A stretch of DNA of 64,000 nucleotides, from NCBI GenBank assembly GCA_013368325.1, contig JAACJK010000070.1, forward strand, positions 62,001 to 126,000, in the 5' to 3' direction. Below, piece by piece: positions 37,930 to 48,477 of the stretch (its first letter is position 1; every line of letters begins with the position of its first letter). The translations under genes were made by a program, and so were the position numbers. The stretch comes from Ephemerocybe angulata. Taxonomy: Eukaryota > Basidiomycota > Agaricomycetes > Agaricales > Psathyrellaceae. The notes beneath the pieces were generated by a model. That model saw only the letters and a program-made list of their open reading frames with translations. It was not told the origin of the DNA and ran no database searches.

Positions 37930-38599
37930 CAAAACACACGGCAAATATGGACAAAGAAACTATTAAGCGCCCAAGTGAAGATACCTGAAATTGTGGAGGA
38001 CACATTGACACACATCCATGCTGCTAAGCGCTAACTATTAGTGGAGATAAGGCTTACTGCCTGTCCGACCTTGCACTCTTCGAGACTGGCCCCAGTTCGC
38101 AAATTGCCGTCTTATGAATGGTGCGACTCGGATTCACAGTCAGTATTGCACAGTCTAATGGGTAATCGAGTCGCTTACGTGAAGCCAAGATCGTGTGCGC
38201 GAAGGTGTAATAGTGAATTATGTAAAACAACATCTTTGGCAAGGTCGGGCCAGGCCACATGAGCCTTACCTGGAACAGAGTGACATTTGGGGAGCGGGAG
38301 ACCTCATCTGAAAATGTTTGCACGTAGTCAACAATGTGGGAGGGAGAGAAAAAGGACTGTCAGAGGTGAGATGTTTTGTGGAGGAAAGCTGGTCTACGAC
38401 AACCGTAGTGGCCGAGGCGATCGTCTATCAAGTCCTTCTTAACTTCACATCAAACGGGAGAGCTCAAGACGATGTACTAGTGCGCAGTCAGCAGCGTTGA
38501 GACCAGAGAAAAATGTATTGCTCACGGTGTTGTATTGAACAGCAGTGTACGCTACAGTGAGGGCAGCTATCAGTGCCTCTGGGGGGGATCAGTCGCCAT
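37930..38599 (-). pseudogene. DUF6533 pseudogene G (5' half)
   Basis: The minus strand carries a start codon at 38599, an exon ending ALTVAYTAVQYNT, a TACATC microexon (38476-38471), a 24-27 nt exon reading IASATTVV, an IVDYVQTFSDE exon, then VRLMWPGP with FAHTILAS. Defects: the reading frame between the ATG and the first conserved block is off by one at a run of seven G (38581-38587, plus strand); the acceptor before IVDYVQTFSDE is AC instead of AG; and the next exon lacks about 11 bases before its donor. After that, homology fades and the 3' half is absent. The homopolymer difference could be an assembly error, but the other breaks are independent. Confidence 0.8.
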
Positions 38600-39422
38600 G
38601 TACACAAGGCCGTAGTCCGTTTTGGGTCAGATTGACGAGGTCGGGGGCAGGACCACCGAACCACAAGAATATTGAGCCCAATCTCTTTTATACAAGGCTC
38701 TAGGTACGCTTGAGGTACGCGGTATCCAAGCGCGGTGTCGCTGACTCCGGATGTCATAAACAGCCCCCGTCGAGCCCATAGCTGCGACGGCCTCGTGCCA
38801 GTGAGCGCTATCGTTGTCCCTTTCGCCGTAGCTATTTGGGCGCTTTTCACCGCAATGTGCGATCTTGGTGCCACCGCCCAGAGCCAGCGGTTTCATAGAT
38901 TCTCCACAGAAGCTGATGGAAGAGAAGGTGTCTGTTACCTGACAGATGTAATGCCACCAACCGCAGACACCGAGCGCCGATCGAACGCTTTATCAGTGTT
39001 TGAACTCTGAAGGCGATACCCTGGAGCTTACGACCCATGCACGGACCCACGAAGCTGGTAAACATTCTGTTTCTATCCACCACCTTGGTAGATACGCACT
39101 GAATGCCTGTGATATGATATAAGCGCCCGTCATTTGATTCTAGAAGCAGATCACCGGCGATAGACTTGCCGCGGCTACAAAGCTTGTGGCGGTGGTCTTC
39201 GCCCGTCCCGTACCCTAGGAGCGAGAAGCAGAAGCAAAAGAGTGGACACGTTAGTTTCTATTCATAATTTTCACTGACTGGATGTACGTCCCTGGCGCTC
39301 CCTTCTAAAGGTCCCACAACAAAAGCACACCTACCAGAGTCTCACACAAGTCCTATTAAGTCAAACTATCCCTATACACCAAAGCCCCGGTACAAAAAGT
39401 CCAATAATATCCAAGAATAACA
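38600..39422. other. intergenic, 823 bp
   Basis: No gene recognised. Open frames on both strands (38735-39010 +, 38847-39083 -) have no family resemblance. Confidence 0.5.
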
Positions 39423-40847
39423 TCACCTATCCTTCGAAGCAGACCCAAAAGACTCATCCCACGGCTCAGGCTGACTAAACGGGCTAAACGTCCCAGTATA
39501 TGAATGTCTCCTCTGCGAAATCCTCCTCGCCCCGATCCCCGCCATATTCGCACTCGGATCCGGCGTCGCCGTGCCACTGCCCCCCACCGACTCTCCACCG
39601 ACAACCCCTGGCCTTCCAAGTATCGATCCGCCCGCCCCACTATCCGTCCCACCCCCGATTGACGCTGGCCGATCCTTCTTCCCGACCTCTCCTCTTCCCA
39701 ATACACCTGCCGCAGCAGCTCCACCCACAAGCGCACGAGCCGGAGCAGCTGCAGGAACTGGAGGCGCCGGAGGTACTTCCCGCGTTTCTGTCGGCGCTCC
39801 CGCCCCTCCTGCAGCCTGTTCTCGCTCAGCCTCCTCCATCAATCGATTCCTTCTCCACAACCAAACCGCAACCCCAATGATCAGCGCAAGAATGATGACG
39901 CCAAACGCCACACCGAACCCAATCGCAAGGCTCCTGTTGCTCGAATTCGTGGAGGAGGCGGAAGAGCGCCCGGTGTTGCTGCTGCTCGAACCCCGGGCGG
40001 TACTTGTGATGTCGGGGGTGACGACGATGACGGTGTGCGTAACGGTGCCGAGGTCTTCGAGGGTGGTGACCGTTTGAGTGACGGTTGACCAGTCGATGCC
40101 ATCGTCGTCCGAGGTGTCGGGCGAAGAGGTTGTGGATGCTGTGTTGGCAGTGTTGGTGGTTGTGCTCGTAGTGCCCGAAGTTGTCGATGTACTAGGCGTG
40201 CATACACTCCCAGTACACTCCGTCACGCTTGAAAGCGGTCAGCCGTCTCGAAGATTGACGAATAATCCGACTCACATGAACGCATCCACCACCGCAGCCG
40301 TATTCCCAATAGGCACCGTCACCCGTACCGTGTGCTTCACATTTTGGAGGTTCGTCCATACACCCCGCTCAATGACGCCCGAAGCCACCGTCGCCGACGC
40401 ATTTTTACGCTCAGGCGAATCATGGTCCTGTAAATCGAGGACAGTCCCCCTCTTCCCATCCAGCGATACGTTGCTCTGGATTGGGAACGGAAAGAGCGGT
40501 GCCTGGAAGTAAACCGCTACGCCTAGCGGACATAAGACGGTAGTCAGTGACAGAGATCGACAACGATAACCACAAAACGCACCGGTGAATGTGAAGGTCG
40601 CAGTTGCACCTGCACCCGCTGCCACACGATGATTCCCACCCTCACTCCTCGAATCGTTCACCTTCGTCCACTCCCCCGTATACACAACCTTGGACGTGTC
40701 TGACTGCGACACAGTCACATTCCGCGTTTGCGCGTGAGCTCCGCTAGGCGCCAGGATCAGAAGTGCGAGCAACACTCGCCATAGCGAGGGGCTTTTTCGT
40801 CCCTGCACGGCGTCGCCAAAGCCTGAAATGAGGGTCATCAGTACCAT
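39423..40847 (-). CDS. type I single-pass membrane protein with beta-sandwich-like ectodomain (438 aa)
   Basis: Exons on the minus strand: 40847-40583, 40522-40276, 40227-39423; 1317 bases. A signal peptide (WRVLLALLILAPSGAHAQ) is followed by a roughly 145-residue ectodomain: RNVTVSQSDTSKVVYTGEW, ATFTFTG at the first intron, VAVYFQAP, SLDGKRGTVLDL and HTVRVTV. A Thr/Ser-rich stalk with acidic residues, one span (AIGFGVAFGVIILALIIGVA), RRNR, and a long Pro/Ala/Gly-rich cytoplasmic tail complete it. Exon 2 is 247 nt in phase 1-2, identical in length to exon 2 of the paralogue at 17256-18278. An upstream in-frame ATG at 40919 would add 24 residues before the signal peptide; 40847 was chosen so that the hydrophobic core lies closer to the N-terminus. 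Confidence 0.8.
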
Positions 40848-41174
40848 CTGAGCATGGCCGTCAACGTGGAGGTTCGATGCAAAGAGCAGAGGGCTTCCAC
40901 CTGGGAAAGCCAACGGCATAAGTAAAACGACGGCGATCTTTACCGTGCTTTCGTCATCGTGTGGTTGTTCTTGGCCATGGGGCTCTGCAGACTGCGATAA
41001 TCATCCGAACCGGGGTGACACCCCGGGTGTCCGATGCACGGGCATGGAATGCACGCCTGGACAGAGCTCAGCCTTTCGCTCATGATCAGCGCTGAATGTT
41101 GAATGGGATAGACAGCATGTTGATAGATTTACGGCGAGAATGCGGAGAAAATGGATTCATGACGATATACACGC
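40848..41174. other. intergenic, 327 bp
   Basis: Promoter side of the single-pass membrane gene and 3' flank of RRP7, both on the minus strand. Nothing else seen. Confidence 0.5.
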
Positions 41175-42189
41175 TCAATAAGGCTTGAACTTCCTCGACT
41201 GCTTGAGTTTTTCGACCTTGGCCTTGTCCTCTTCCCATTTTCTCTTCAGGTTGATCAACTCTGGCAAAGGATCGGTTAGTACAAGGTTGTAGATGAGGAT
41301 TCGAACACGCACCTGATCGCTGCTTCTCTGCCCTCTGGAAAGCATAGAACCCCTCCTTCTCACCCTTGTCCTTCTTTGTCCTGACCCTCGCGCTCGTCTC
41401 GCCTGACCTCTGGAAGCGTTTCGTTGCGACCGCGACACCTCCACCAAGCGTCTTGCCATAAGCGCCGCCCCTGGTGACCAACGTAAACCCGTCCTCGTCC
41501 ACAACAGCCTCTCCCTTCTTGTACTTCGACTTCTGTTTCGATTTGGCGAGCTTGTACTCGAAGAGCTCCATGTAGGTATCGACGTGCTCCTGGATCGAGT
41601 CGAGAGGCGGCCGAAGGTTCTTATAGACTGTAGAATAGTGCGCCAGGCCAGACGGCTCTTCCGATGATACAGGCCACTGTCGGGTCTTGCTTGCGAGCGA
41701 CGATACCCGTTCCAGAGACGAGGCATCGAGGAAGATAACGTAGGCTGTCAGACCTGTCTTGCGAATCGTTCGCTGGGGATTTTTGGGTAACGGAACAACC
41801 TTGGGAACCTCCTGCTTCACGACCTTTCTCCGTTTACTGCTCGGCCCAGCATCGTCCTCCATTGCGTCCTCCTCCGCCTCCTTCTCGTCCTCGCTATCGC
41901 TGTCATCGTCTTCCTGGGATTCCTGGACGTCAAAGTCAAGAATGGCCTTCTCGACGGTCCCACAGGGCTTGAAGAGTAGAACCAATTCGCGTTCTGTCGC
42001 ATCTGGTGGAACGTTCACCAGAAAAAGCGTACGACCTGCAGGAAGATCCGCTTTTTTGCTCGTCGAGGCCTCGGCCTTTTTGGGTGCTACGTGCTGTCGT
42101 GCATAGATGTAGTGCGTCGACGACGACGGATGTGATACAGGAAGAAGGGTGAAACCGTTTACAACTGTCGTGGAGGTTGAAGGAGCCAT
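41175..42189 (-). CDS. RRP7: Rrp7-like ribosomal RNA-processing protein (320 aa)
   Basis: Component of the early 40S pre-ribosome (SSU processome/UTP-C with CK2 in yeast), needed for 18S rRNA maturation in the nucleolus. Exons on the minus strand: 42189-41313 and 41260-41175. An N-terminal RRM-like fold has GRTLFLVNVPPDATERELV and FKPCGTVEKAIL, is interrupted by a long acidic insert (EDDDSDSEDEKEAEEDAMED), and resumes with LTAYVIFLDASSLERV. The C-terminal Rrp7 domain has VDTYMELFEYKLA, EDGFTLVTRGG and a basic tail LKRKWEEDKAKVEKLKQ ending KFKPY. The ATG at 42189 is preferred to longer upstream frames because it precedes the first conserved segment and the upstream sequence looks like promoter. 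Confidence 0.92.
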
Positions 42190-43375
42190 TTCGAAAATGA
42201 ATTGGCGAAAGCAAAAAGGCAAAAGCGATTTTTCAGGCTCCGCGGCTGACCTAACGATCACCAAACTCCGATGTTGGCGGGTGGTAAACGGTGAACGGTG
42301 GTAAACGGTTGACGATTCAAAGCTCAGAATATAGGTGCTGTGAGGATAGAGATGGAGAATATCATGGTTTAAAGAAGACAAGGTTTCAATAGGGGATGCA
42401 ACGCGAATCCACTTCATGCACCCCACTATGGGACCAGCCGAGCGGCCGTTTTCAAAGTCCGCACCGGCGCTTAAGTTCCAAGAAATTTTGAAGGAAGGCA
42501 ATACCAATCCGGATGAGGGTGGAGATCCGTGCTAGGCGCTTTAGAGAGACAATAAGGGAGGCGTAGAGAGTCTGAGCCCAACCTATACACTGACCACAAC
42601 CTTAGGTTCTCAACAATAAGTAGGCTACTTTGATCAGTATCCACTGAAATTCAATAACAAAAGCACTTACACTCCTGAAACCCGCGCTAATTATAGTTTT
42701 ACTAAGCAAGAGCTCAGGTGCTGTGTTTCCCTCGAGGAAAAGTGAGGGCCTGTCTCCGGCCACGGTATGATTCTCGACCGCAACGTAGTGTGGCGCTCTC
42801 CCACACGGACCTTGGTGCGTGCGCCGCGGCGCAGGAAAGGGTCCGCTGGGTCCTCCAACTTACTACTTCCTTTGACTATTTTGAGTGCGACCCTGGTAAT
42901 CACCATCCTAAGCGCTGTTGAAAATCCCCATTGCTTCGTGATTATTTCCATCAACTAACATGGACACCCGAGCGCTTTTGTCCCAAGTCAACCGCGCCCA
43001 CATTATACCCACAGAAGCAAGCCGTTCTGAAACGTGCAACGCGCGCCAGTTTTCTCTGCTTAGGTCGGTGTAGGCATAAGCCGCTCCGTGCGATGTACTT
43101 GGAATCAACGAAGTAGAACAACAGCACTCGTCATTGCGGACTCATTGCTCTGGTATTCTCTCGACTTTCACCTTAAACAATCAACAACTTCGGGAACTTG
43201 GGTTAATCTTTAAATCCCAACTACCCCGAATAGGAGAAATAAGACTCAGGGACAAGTGTCCACTGGCGCTCTGATGTTGGAGTCCCGAAGATTGGAAGAT
43301 CTCATTTACCATTCGAGATATGCAATCCTCGACCTTATATTGAACCGAGGGCAAGGAAAGGGTCTTCAATAAACA
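42190..43375. other. divergent intergenic, 1186 bp
   Basis: Holds the RRP7 promoter with a tandem pair of 17-mers at 42280-42313. No exon coding the missing first half of the HMG box of the downstream gene could be found here. Other open frames are unsupported. Confidence 0.5.
42280..42313. repeat. tandem 17-bp repeat upstream of RRP7
   Basis: Two adjacent 17-mers, GGTGGTAAACGGTGAAC (42280-42296) and GGTGGTAAACGGTTGAC (42297-42313), differ at two positions. They lie 91-124 bases upstream of the RRP7 start codon and could be a duplicated factor-binding site; that is inference. Confidence 0.55.
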
Positions 43376-44193
43376 ATGCCTGACATCCGTGAACTTTCTC
43401 AGCTCATTATCCGACTCTGGAACGAAGAGCCAGGTAGTGTGCGCGCCGAATATGAGCGCCGCTGTGACGACAGGCGCGCACAGACCCAGGCTCAGGAACG
43501 AGTTCGACCCTCTCAACGCGGCAGGAGGGCCGCCGCCAGCAGGGGGTTGACAGCTGCTGTCTCTCCTGGACAATATTCCGCCATCCCATATCACCAACAC
43601 TCTCACACCCACCCGGAGCGACAGGTACGATATTAGTCCACTGCAGATATCCCACCAGCCTTGGAGAACTGGTAAATTAACACAACAAATAGATCTACAC
43701 TGCCGACTACACCAACGTCTCTGCCTTCCTCGCAAATCCACCTTCTTTCGACTGTAATGCGCCTCGCGCCTACTTTGACACAGCTCCCCCCACAGGTCCT
43801 GTCCAAGTCAGCCTGTTCGAGTACCCAGCCAGCTCCGACGGAAGCACTTCGTACTACGGGGGCTCCCCATATCCATTCGGACACCCAGAAATGTCGCATC
43901 TTGCAGATCAGGTTGCGACTCGCGCCTTCCCGTTTACCAACCTCGATTTCTCTCTGGAAAACGCCCTCGTGGCAAGCACTAGTACCCCACAAGGTCCAAT
44001 AGGCGCACCAGTGTCAGCAAGTATGCCGACGGCCTGGATTCACAGCGTACCTACAGGGCCAGCACCCAGCAACCCAACACTCGACCAGTTCCTTGCAAGG
44101 TTTTCCAGCCCGCAGCTCGATGCGCTGCATGGGTATCTGGAGTCGTATGTCCATGGTATCAACCGACGGCGCCAGCGGGGACGGCGCGTTTAA
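43376..44193 (+). CDS. protein with the C-terminal half of an HMG box (249 aa)
   Basis: Exons 43376-43624 and 43693-44193 join in phase 0 (CGA CAG | ATC TAC). The first 40 residues read PDIRELSQLIIRLWNEEPG then VRAEYERRCDDRRAQTQ, which is the helix 2 and helix 3 pattern of fungal HMG boxes (I-S-x-x-I-x-x-x-W-x-x-E). Helix 1 (usually RPPNAFxLF) is missing upstream of the ATG. The rest is rich in Pro, Ser, Tyr and Gly without a recognised domain and ends INRRRQRGRRV, a basic patch that could be a nuclear signal. Either an upstream exon was missed, or the gene is an N-terminally truncated HMG-box factor. If functional, it would be a nuclear DNA-binding protein, but a half box may not bind. Confidence 0.55.
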
Positions 44194-44899
44194 TGGGCGC
44201 TCACTTGTAGCTTGTGTACCCTTTAGACCCTGGTAGCTTTGTGGGCGCTTGCCGCTGTTTGTGGGCGCTTGACTTAGTACCTCCGAGATTCGAGAGCCAG
44301 CTCGTGTGTCGTATAATCCACCACCCTATGTATTTCGACTTTCTGCTTCAAATCTATAATCACGACTAATTATTATCTTTCTCTCGCTTAAGAACCTCAG
44401 GTACTCGGGCTGGGAAGTGAGTCATAGAGAACTCGGGTGCTCGAGCTGCTCAGTGCTGAGCTACTATGAACCATTTATTCTAGAGAAGGAGCCCTTATCA
44501 AACCATCACAGGAAAGCCCAGAGGACGGGACGCGGTGCAGTCCCGTTTTCATCGACAGTGGCACAGAGGCGGCAAAGTAGCCGGCAGAGGTGGTACCTAG
44601 GTGCTCCAAAGTAGTGCCATCGGAGCAAGCATTACTCATTTTCATCGGAGACAAAAGGCCGGATAGTCTGATAGCTTTCAAGACAGAAAGCTGGGAGCTG
44701 GGAGATTCGTCCAATAGCCTTTCAATAGGTGAGAAGGAAGGATGAACACTCCTCGGCTCGGGCATCCGACCCATTGAAACGAATAGCCGAGAGCTGGCCG
44801 TGCCGCCCGTTAAATACCAACCCTGAGGGTCCAAAATGTGGCGGCGTTCAGGGACGCTGGGTCCGGAGTTCAAAGGAAGATCCGAGAGAGCAAGTCGTT

Positions 44900-45531
44900 G
44901 CCAGCAAGCATGTAGCGCACACTGGCAATCCACTCTGGAAGAAGAGGTGAGCACTGAGAGCGTCCTTCAAGTAAGTATGTAATGAAGCTTGAGAACTCTA
45001 AAGTGCCTTCAAAAACGAGAAAATAATGGACTGTGGCGGATCTTCCCAGCAATACATACAGCTTTAAATGAAATGCTTGCCAAGTTGGCAAAAATTTCCC
45101 AACAGCCAGAGAGGGTATGTAAGGTTTAATTAACACCCTCTTCGCTCTGCGCAGGAAGGAGCCTGAGACGGATCAGGTTGACAAAACTTGGTAGAAATGA
45201 GGCCAGTGCATCTGTTCACTCGAGAAGCTGCAAGTGTAGAAGTGCACAATTCGAGGGCGTTGGCGACGCCAACGCCCTCGGCGTTACTTGCCAAAGTTGC
45301 CAGGCCTTTCTCCAATAGAGTTCCCGTTGCCATCATCGGTCCGGGGAAAGCTCCCAACAGCAACAGCGACGCTAACCTATTTGAGAGGCAGTTCTGCGGA
45401 CACCAGGTAGTTGCCAGGTAGCGTACATAGTGATAAACTAGATGGGGAGATGGCGATTCAAAGGATGACTTACTTTCTCCTACATAAGCATAGGCAAGCA
45501 TAACCTTGTCCAGGACTTCCACAAGCATTGG
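44900..45531 (-). pseudogene. possible decayed DUF6533 copy K
   Basis: On the minus strand, MLVEVLDKVMLAYAYV at 45531 is followed by a GTAAGT donor, as in the first exon of intact copies. Further down, FHLKLYVLLGRSA (about 45070) resembles the LFLRVYAFSGKNR exon. The TFPDE and VRLMWP exons cannot be found. This is a resemblance at two places only, so it is a weak call. Confidence 0.3.
45252..45280. repeat. 29-bp palindrome, 14-bp arms around one base
   Basis: The left arm CGAGGGCGTTGGCG (45252-45265) and right arm CGCCAACGCCCTCG (45267-45280) are perfect reverse complements separated by a single A. It lies in the decayed region between the HMG-box gene and DUF6533 copy H. Confidence 0.8.
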
Positions 45532-46287
45532 TGAGTCGACCTCAGGTTTGAATGAGGCTCGCACCCGTGGCTACCCAATCACATGAATAAGTAGTGAACC
45601 ATTGTATCATACGAAGCTTAAAACTCATTAATGATCAGGCCTTTCCCAAGTATATAGACCCCTGGACCAGACGCGTAATGCCATAGAACAATGGTGCCTG
45701 ATGGGCCTGGCTCTGTTACTGCGATTGTTCCCTTCGTTCTGTCGGTGGCTCGATTCAAGCTCGATTAAGGCCTGGCTCAGCCTTGGCCAACTTTCGTCGA
45801 CAAACCAACCTGTCCGAGTCAGGTTAAGCTCTTCACAGAATTCACAAGCGACCTCCGAGGCTCCGTGCAGGGGCGCGCGACGATTTGATTCCGAAACGGT
45901 AACCATCAGTAAGGCCCCGACTGTCATCGGGCAGGTCAAGCCAGTCCATCTAGCTATTACCCTCAAATCTCGGGTTATAGCTTTGACTATGCCCCCAAGC
46001 GTAGCTCTGGGAGCTTCAAAAAGCCTCAGAACAACTTGCTTCTGCTCATGTCCGTGAGTGCACGCCATCTTTTCAATTCGCGGAACTCGGAGCGCCCACA
46101 AGGAACGTCAATTTAAATAGTAACCGAGCATTCATGACTGCCGTCATCAGTCCCCTTGGGAATATTCTAAAAAGCCGGTGAGAGCAAGCAGGTCATCAAA
46201 TGGTGCTTTAAGAGGGTGAGGTGCATGCTGTCACGACCCTCGGATGGTTTCTCTCCCGTTCCTCATCGCCCGCCTGCATGGAAAAGG

Positions 46288-48034
46288 ATGGTAGGCTCGA
46301 TTTCCAGCCCTACCATGGAGGAGGTCCTACAGGCATATCAAGCGACGAGATATACTAGTGTAAGTCTGCTCTACTGCCTGCAATATACTGAATCTCATCC
46401 TACGTGTCCACATAGTACATTGTGGGTCCCTCGTCTAACTCCCCCGAAATTCCACATTCTCTCATGAGCAATATTGCACCGCGCTTTCGAAGAATACGGC
46501 AGGATTCACCCTCGTAGTGCGTATCAGTTCAGGTGACTTCTGAGTTGACTTGACGAATCCCGTCGTTACAGGTCGCAGATTACCTTCAGACGTTGCCAGA
46601 TGAAGTCGGTGTCTTTTCAGTCTCCCCCTTGTCTCCCTGCTTCATCTAACTTATGTAACTATTCGCAGGTTCATCTTATGTGGCCCAGCCCAATTAGCCT
46701 CCCCCAATTTCTGTTCTACTTCCTGCGCTATTACATCCTGGTGGTCAATACCATCAACGCGCTATGTGAGCGTTCTCTTCGACCTTTCGGCTCTAATTCT
46801 GACAGGGATATTCGGAAGACTATATACCTCTCGGGAGATCAGTGAAAGAGTGTCAAATAACATGGCTAGCAGGCGCTTGTGAGTTCCTCTTCTCGTCTCG
46901 AGCATCCAGCCGTGGAATAGGTCGCTGAGGAAAAACAATATCTTTAGTCTTATCGGCACCCATTGTGGTTGCTGCTGAAGGTAAGCTTCTCGCTCCAAAG
47001 CCAACAGTAGCTCACTCAATTTCACAGGAATGCTCTGCTATCGTGTATACGCATTCTCTGGGAGAAACCGAAAGATATTCATATATCTCATCTTGCAATT
47101 TATTGTAAGTCTCCGGCCAAGTTCCGGAATGAGCAATGACTTTTAACATTGCACAGGTTATCCACATGGCGGAGATCGCTGTTCTTGTACAATATGGTCG
47201 GACTGTTCAGTGTGAGCCAACTCATCTTATTGATAGACATGAGCCGCGATGTTAACGGAGGAGCTGATCTGCCCTTCTTCTAGTTCTACATTTCCCCGGT
47301 GGTTCGGTTACGTGCATGGCTCTGACAAGCAGCACGTACCTCGCCGTTCTATTCACGCTCCTCCTTGTCAACGTTATCAGTACGTCAAGTCGGCTTCTTC
47401 ACTCCTCTGAGAACATGTTTACGATGTGCTGGATTCGATAGGTACGATGGTCCTCATGATATACATTGCGTTCAGCAAGCACGGGCGCGTTGACAGCGGG
47501 CTAGTTAGGGTCTTTTATAGGGACGGAGTATTCTACTTTATCATCCTATCTGGTGAGTTTCTGAAGCCTGTCGAACCGGTTCATCTTTACTCATAGTAGA
47601 CCTTCAAAGCCTTGGCAATAGCGAATATTCATATCAACTTCCTAGCCTCGGAATGGCATCGATATCTCATCACACAGTAAGTGCATGGATGCGGTTTCTT
47701 TGGCTTTCAACTAACCTCCACTAGACTGGAGGTCGACTTTCATGCAATCCTCGCCACACGAATGCTCCTGCACCTTCGAAGATACGCCGAATCTGAGAAG
47801 TTCGTCGGCGTCATACCGGCGGAGCAGACAGGGGACCCAGCTCTTGCGAGTGCAATAGATTACTCATACCACGATGGATTCATTGTAACCACGTCAAGGG
47901 TGCCTTCATCTATCGAGCTCACCCAGTTGGAGTCAGAGGAGGATTCGAGAAGCCAAAAGGACGCAGTAGGCGACTCTCGACGGTCAATCCCACATCTACC
48001 ACGGAGACCAGAGCATGTCGCTAAGTTGAGATAA
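46288..48034 (+). CDS. DUF6533 multi-pass membrane protein, copy H (346 aa)
   Basis: Thirteen exons: 46288-46359, 46416-46421 (TACATT, Tyr-Ile), 46493-46516, 46572-46604, 46669-46765, 46819-46878, then 33, 77, 55, 96, 111 and 67 nt, and the last 47725-48034; 1041 bases. Blocks: VADYLQTLPDE, HLMWPSPI, FYFLRYYILVV, CYRVYAFSGRNRK, FYRDGVFYFIILS, ALAIANIHINF, TRMLLHLRRYAESE. The acceptor of the sixth exon is GGAAG rather than the earlier GACAG, because only that gives the conserved 60-nt exon. The C-terminal tail after the last span is the longest of the set and is acidic, then basic. It opens the second plus-strand block of the array. One donor is GTCGGT. Confidence 0.87.
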
Positions 48035-48477
48035 AACGGTACCTTACACCATTACCATTGTTAATACAATCCTTCCATGTTACTGTTCGTGAGCCGGAAT
48101 TCTCCGTCAACCAGATCCATCCTGGTTGACATACTCCATAGTGTGCCTCCTCGAGAGCCTCCTTGGGAGGTCGTAGTCTGGAAGGGAGCTTATAGTCTCA
48201 TAATTTACATATCCATAATCCTGTAAGTTCTATGTATGATTTCGAAGTGGGCAGTGTGCTCAAGCAATTGAGCTCCTATCTGCGGACGATCACACAACGT
48301 TGATGTACATCAGTTCTAGAACTGATGTACACCTGTGATGCTGGCGGTCACCCTTGCACCGCGACCTAGTAGGCTGAGCCTCATCGTCCGTCCAAGACCA
48401 TAACAACAAAGTGCTGGCCACTTCCTCAAATAAACTATCAGCAGACGACACAAGAAACTACCCCGAAACCGTACATC
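48035..48477. other. intergenic, 443 bp, with a 28-bp palindrome
   Basis: Promoter region of the secreted Kre9/Knh1-like gene. It contains the perfect palindrome at 48304-48331; otherwise nothing recognised. Confidence 0.5.
48304..48331. repeat. 28-bp perfect palindrome upstream of a secreted-protein gene
   Basis: The 14-base half-site TGTACATCAGTTCT is followed directly by its exact reverse complement, with no spacer. It lies 147-174 bases upstream of the start codon at 48478. A two-fold symmetric site of this size suits a dimeric regulator, or it may fold into a hairpin if transcribed; which of these is inference. Confidence 0.85.

Larger units (their letters stand above)
44194..46287. other. 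intergenic with decayed sequence, 2094 bp
   Basis: Contains a weak DUF6533-like remnant (44900-45531, minus) and a 29-bp near-perfect palindrome at 45252-45280. Open frames at 45628-46101 (-) and 45701-46057 (+) are on opposite strands of the same bases and match no family that I know. Confidence 0.45.

Noticed and set aside
45628..46101. 157-residue minus frame
   Set aside because: No family resemblance, opposite-strand frame of similar size, and no splice context; not supported as a gene.
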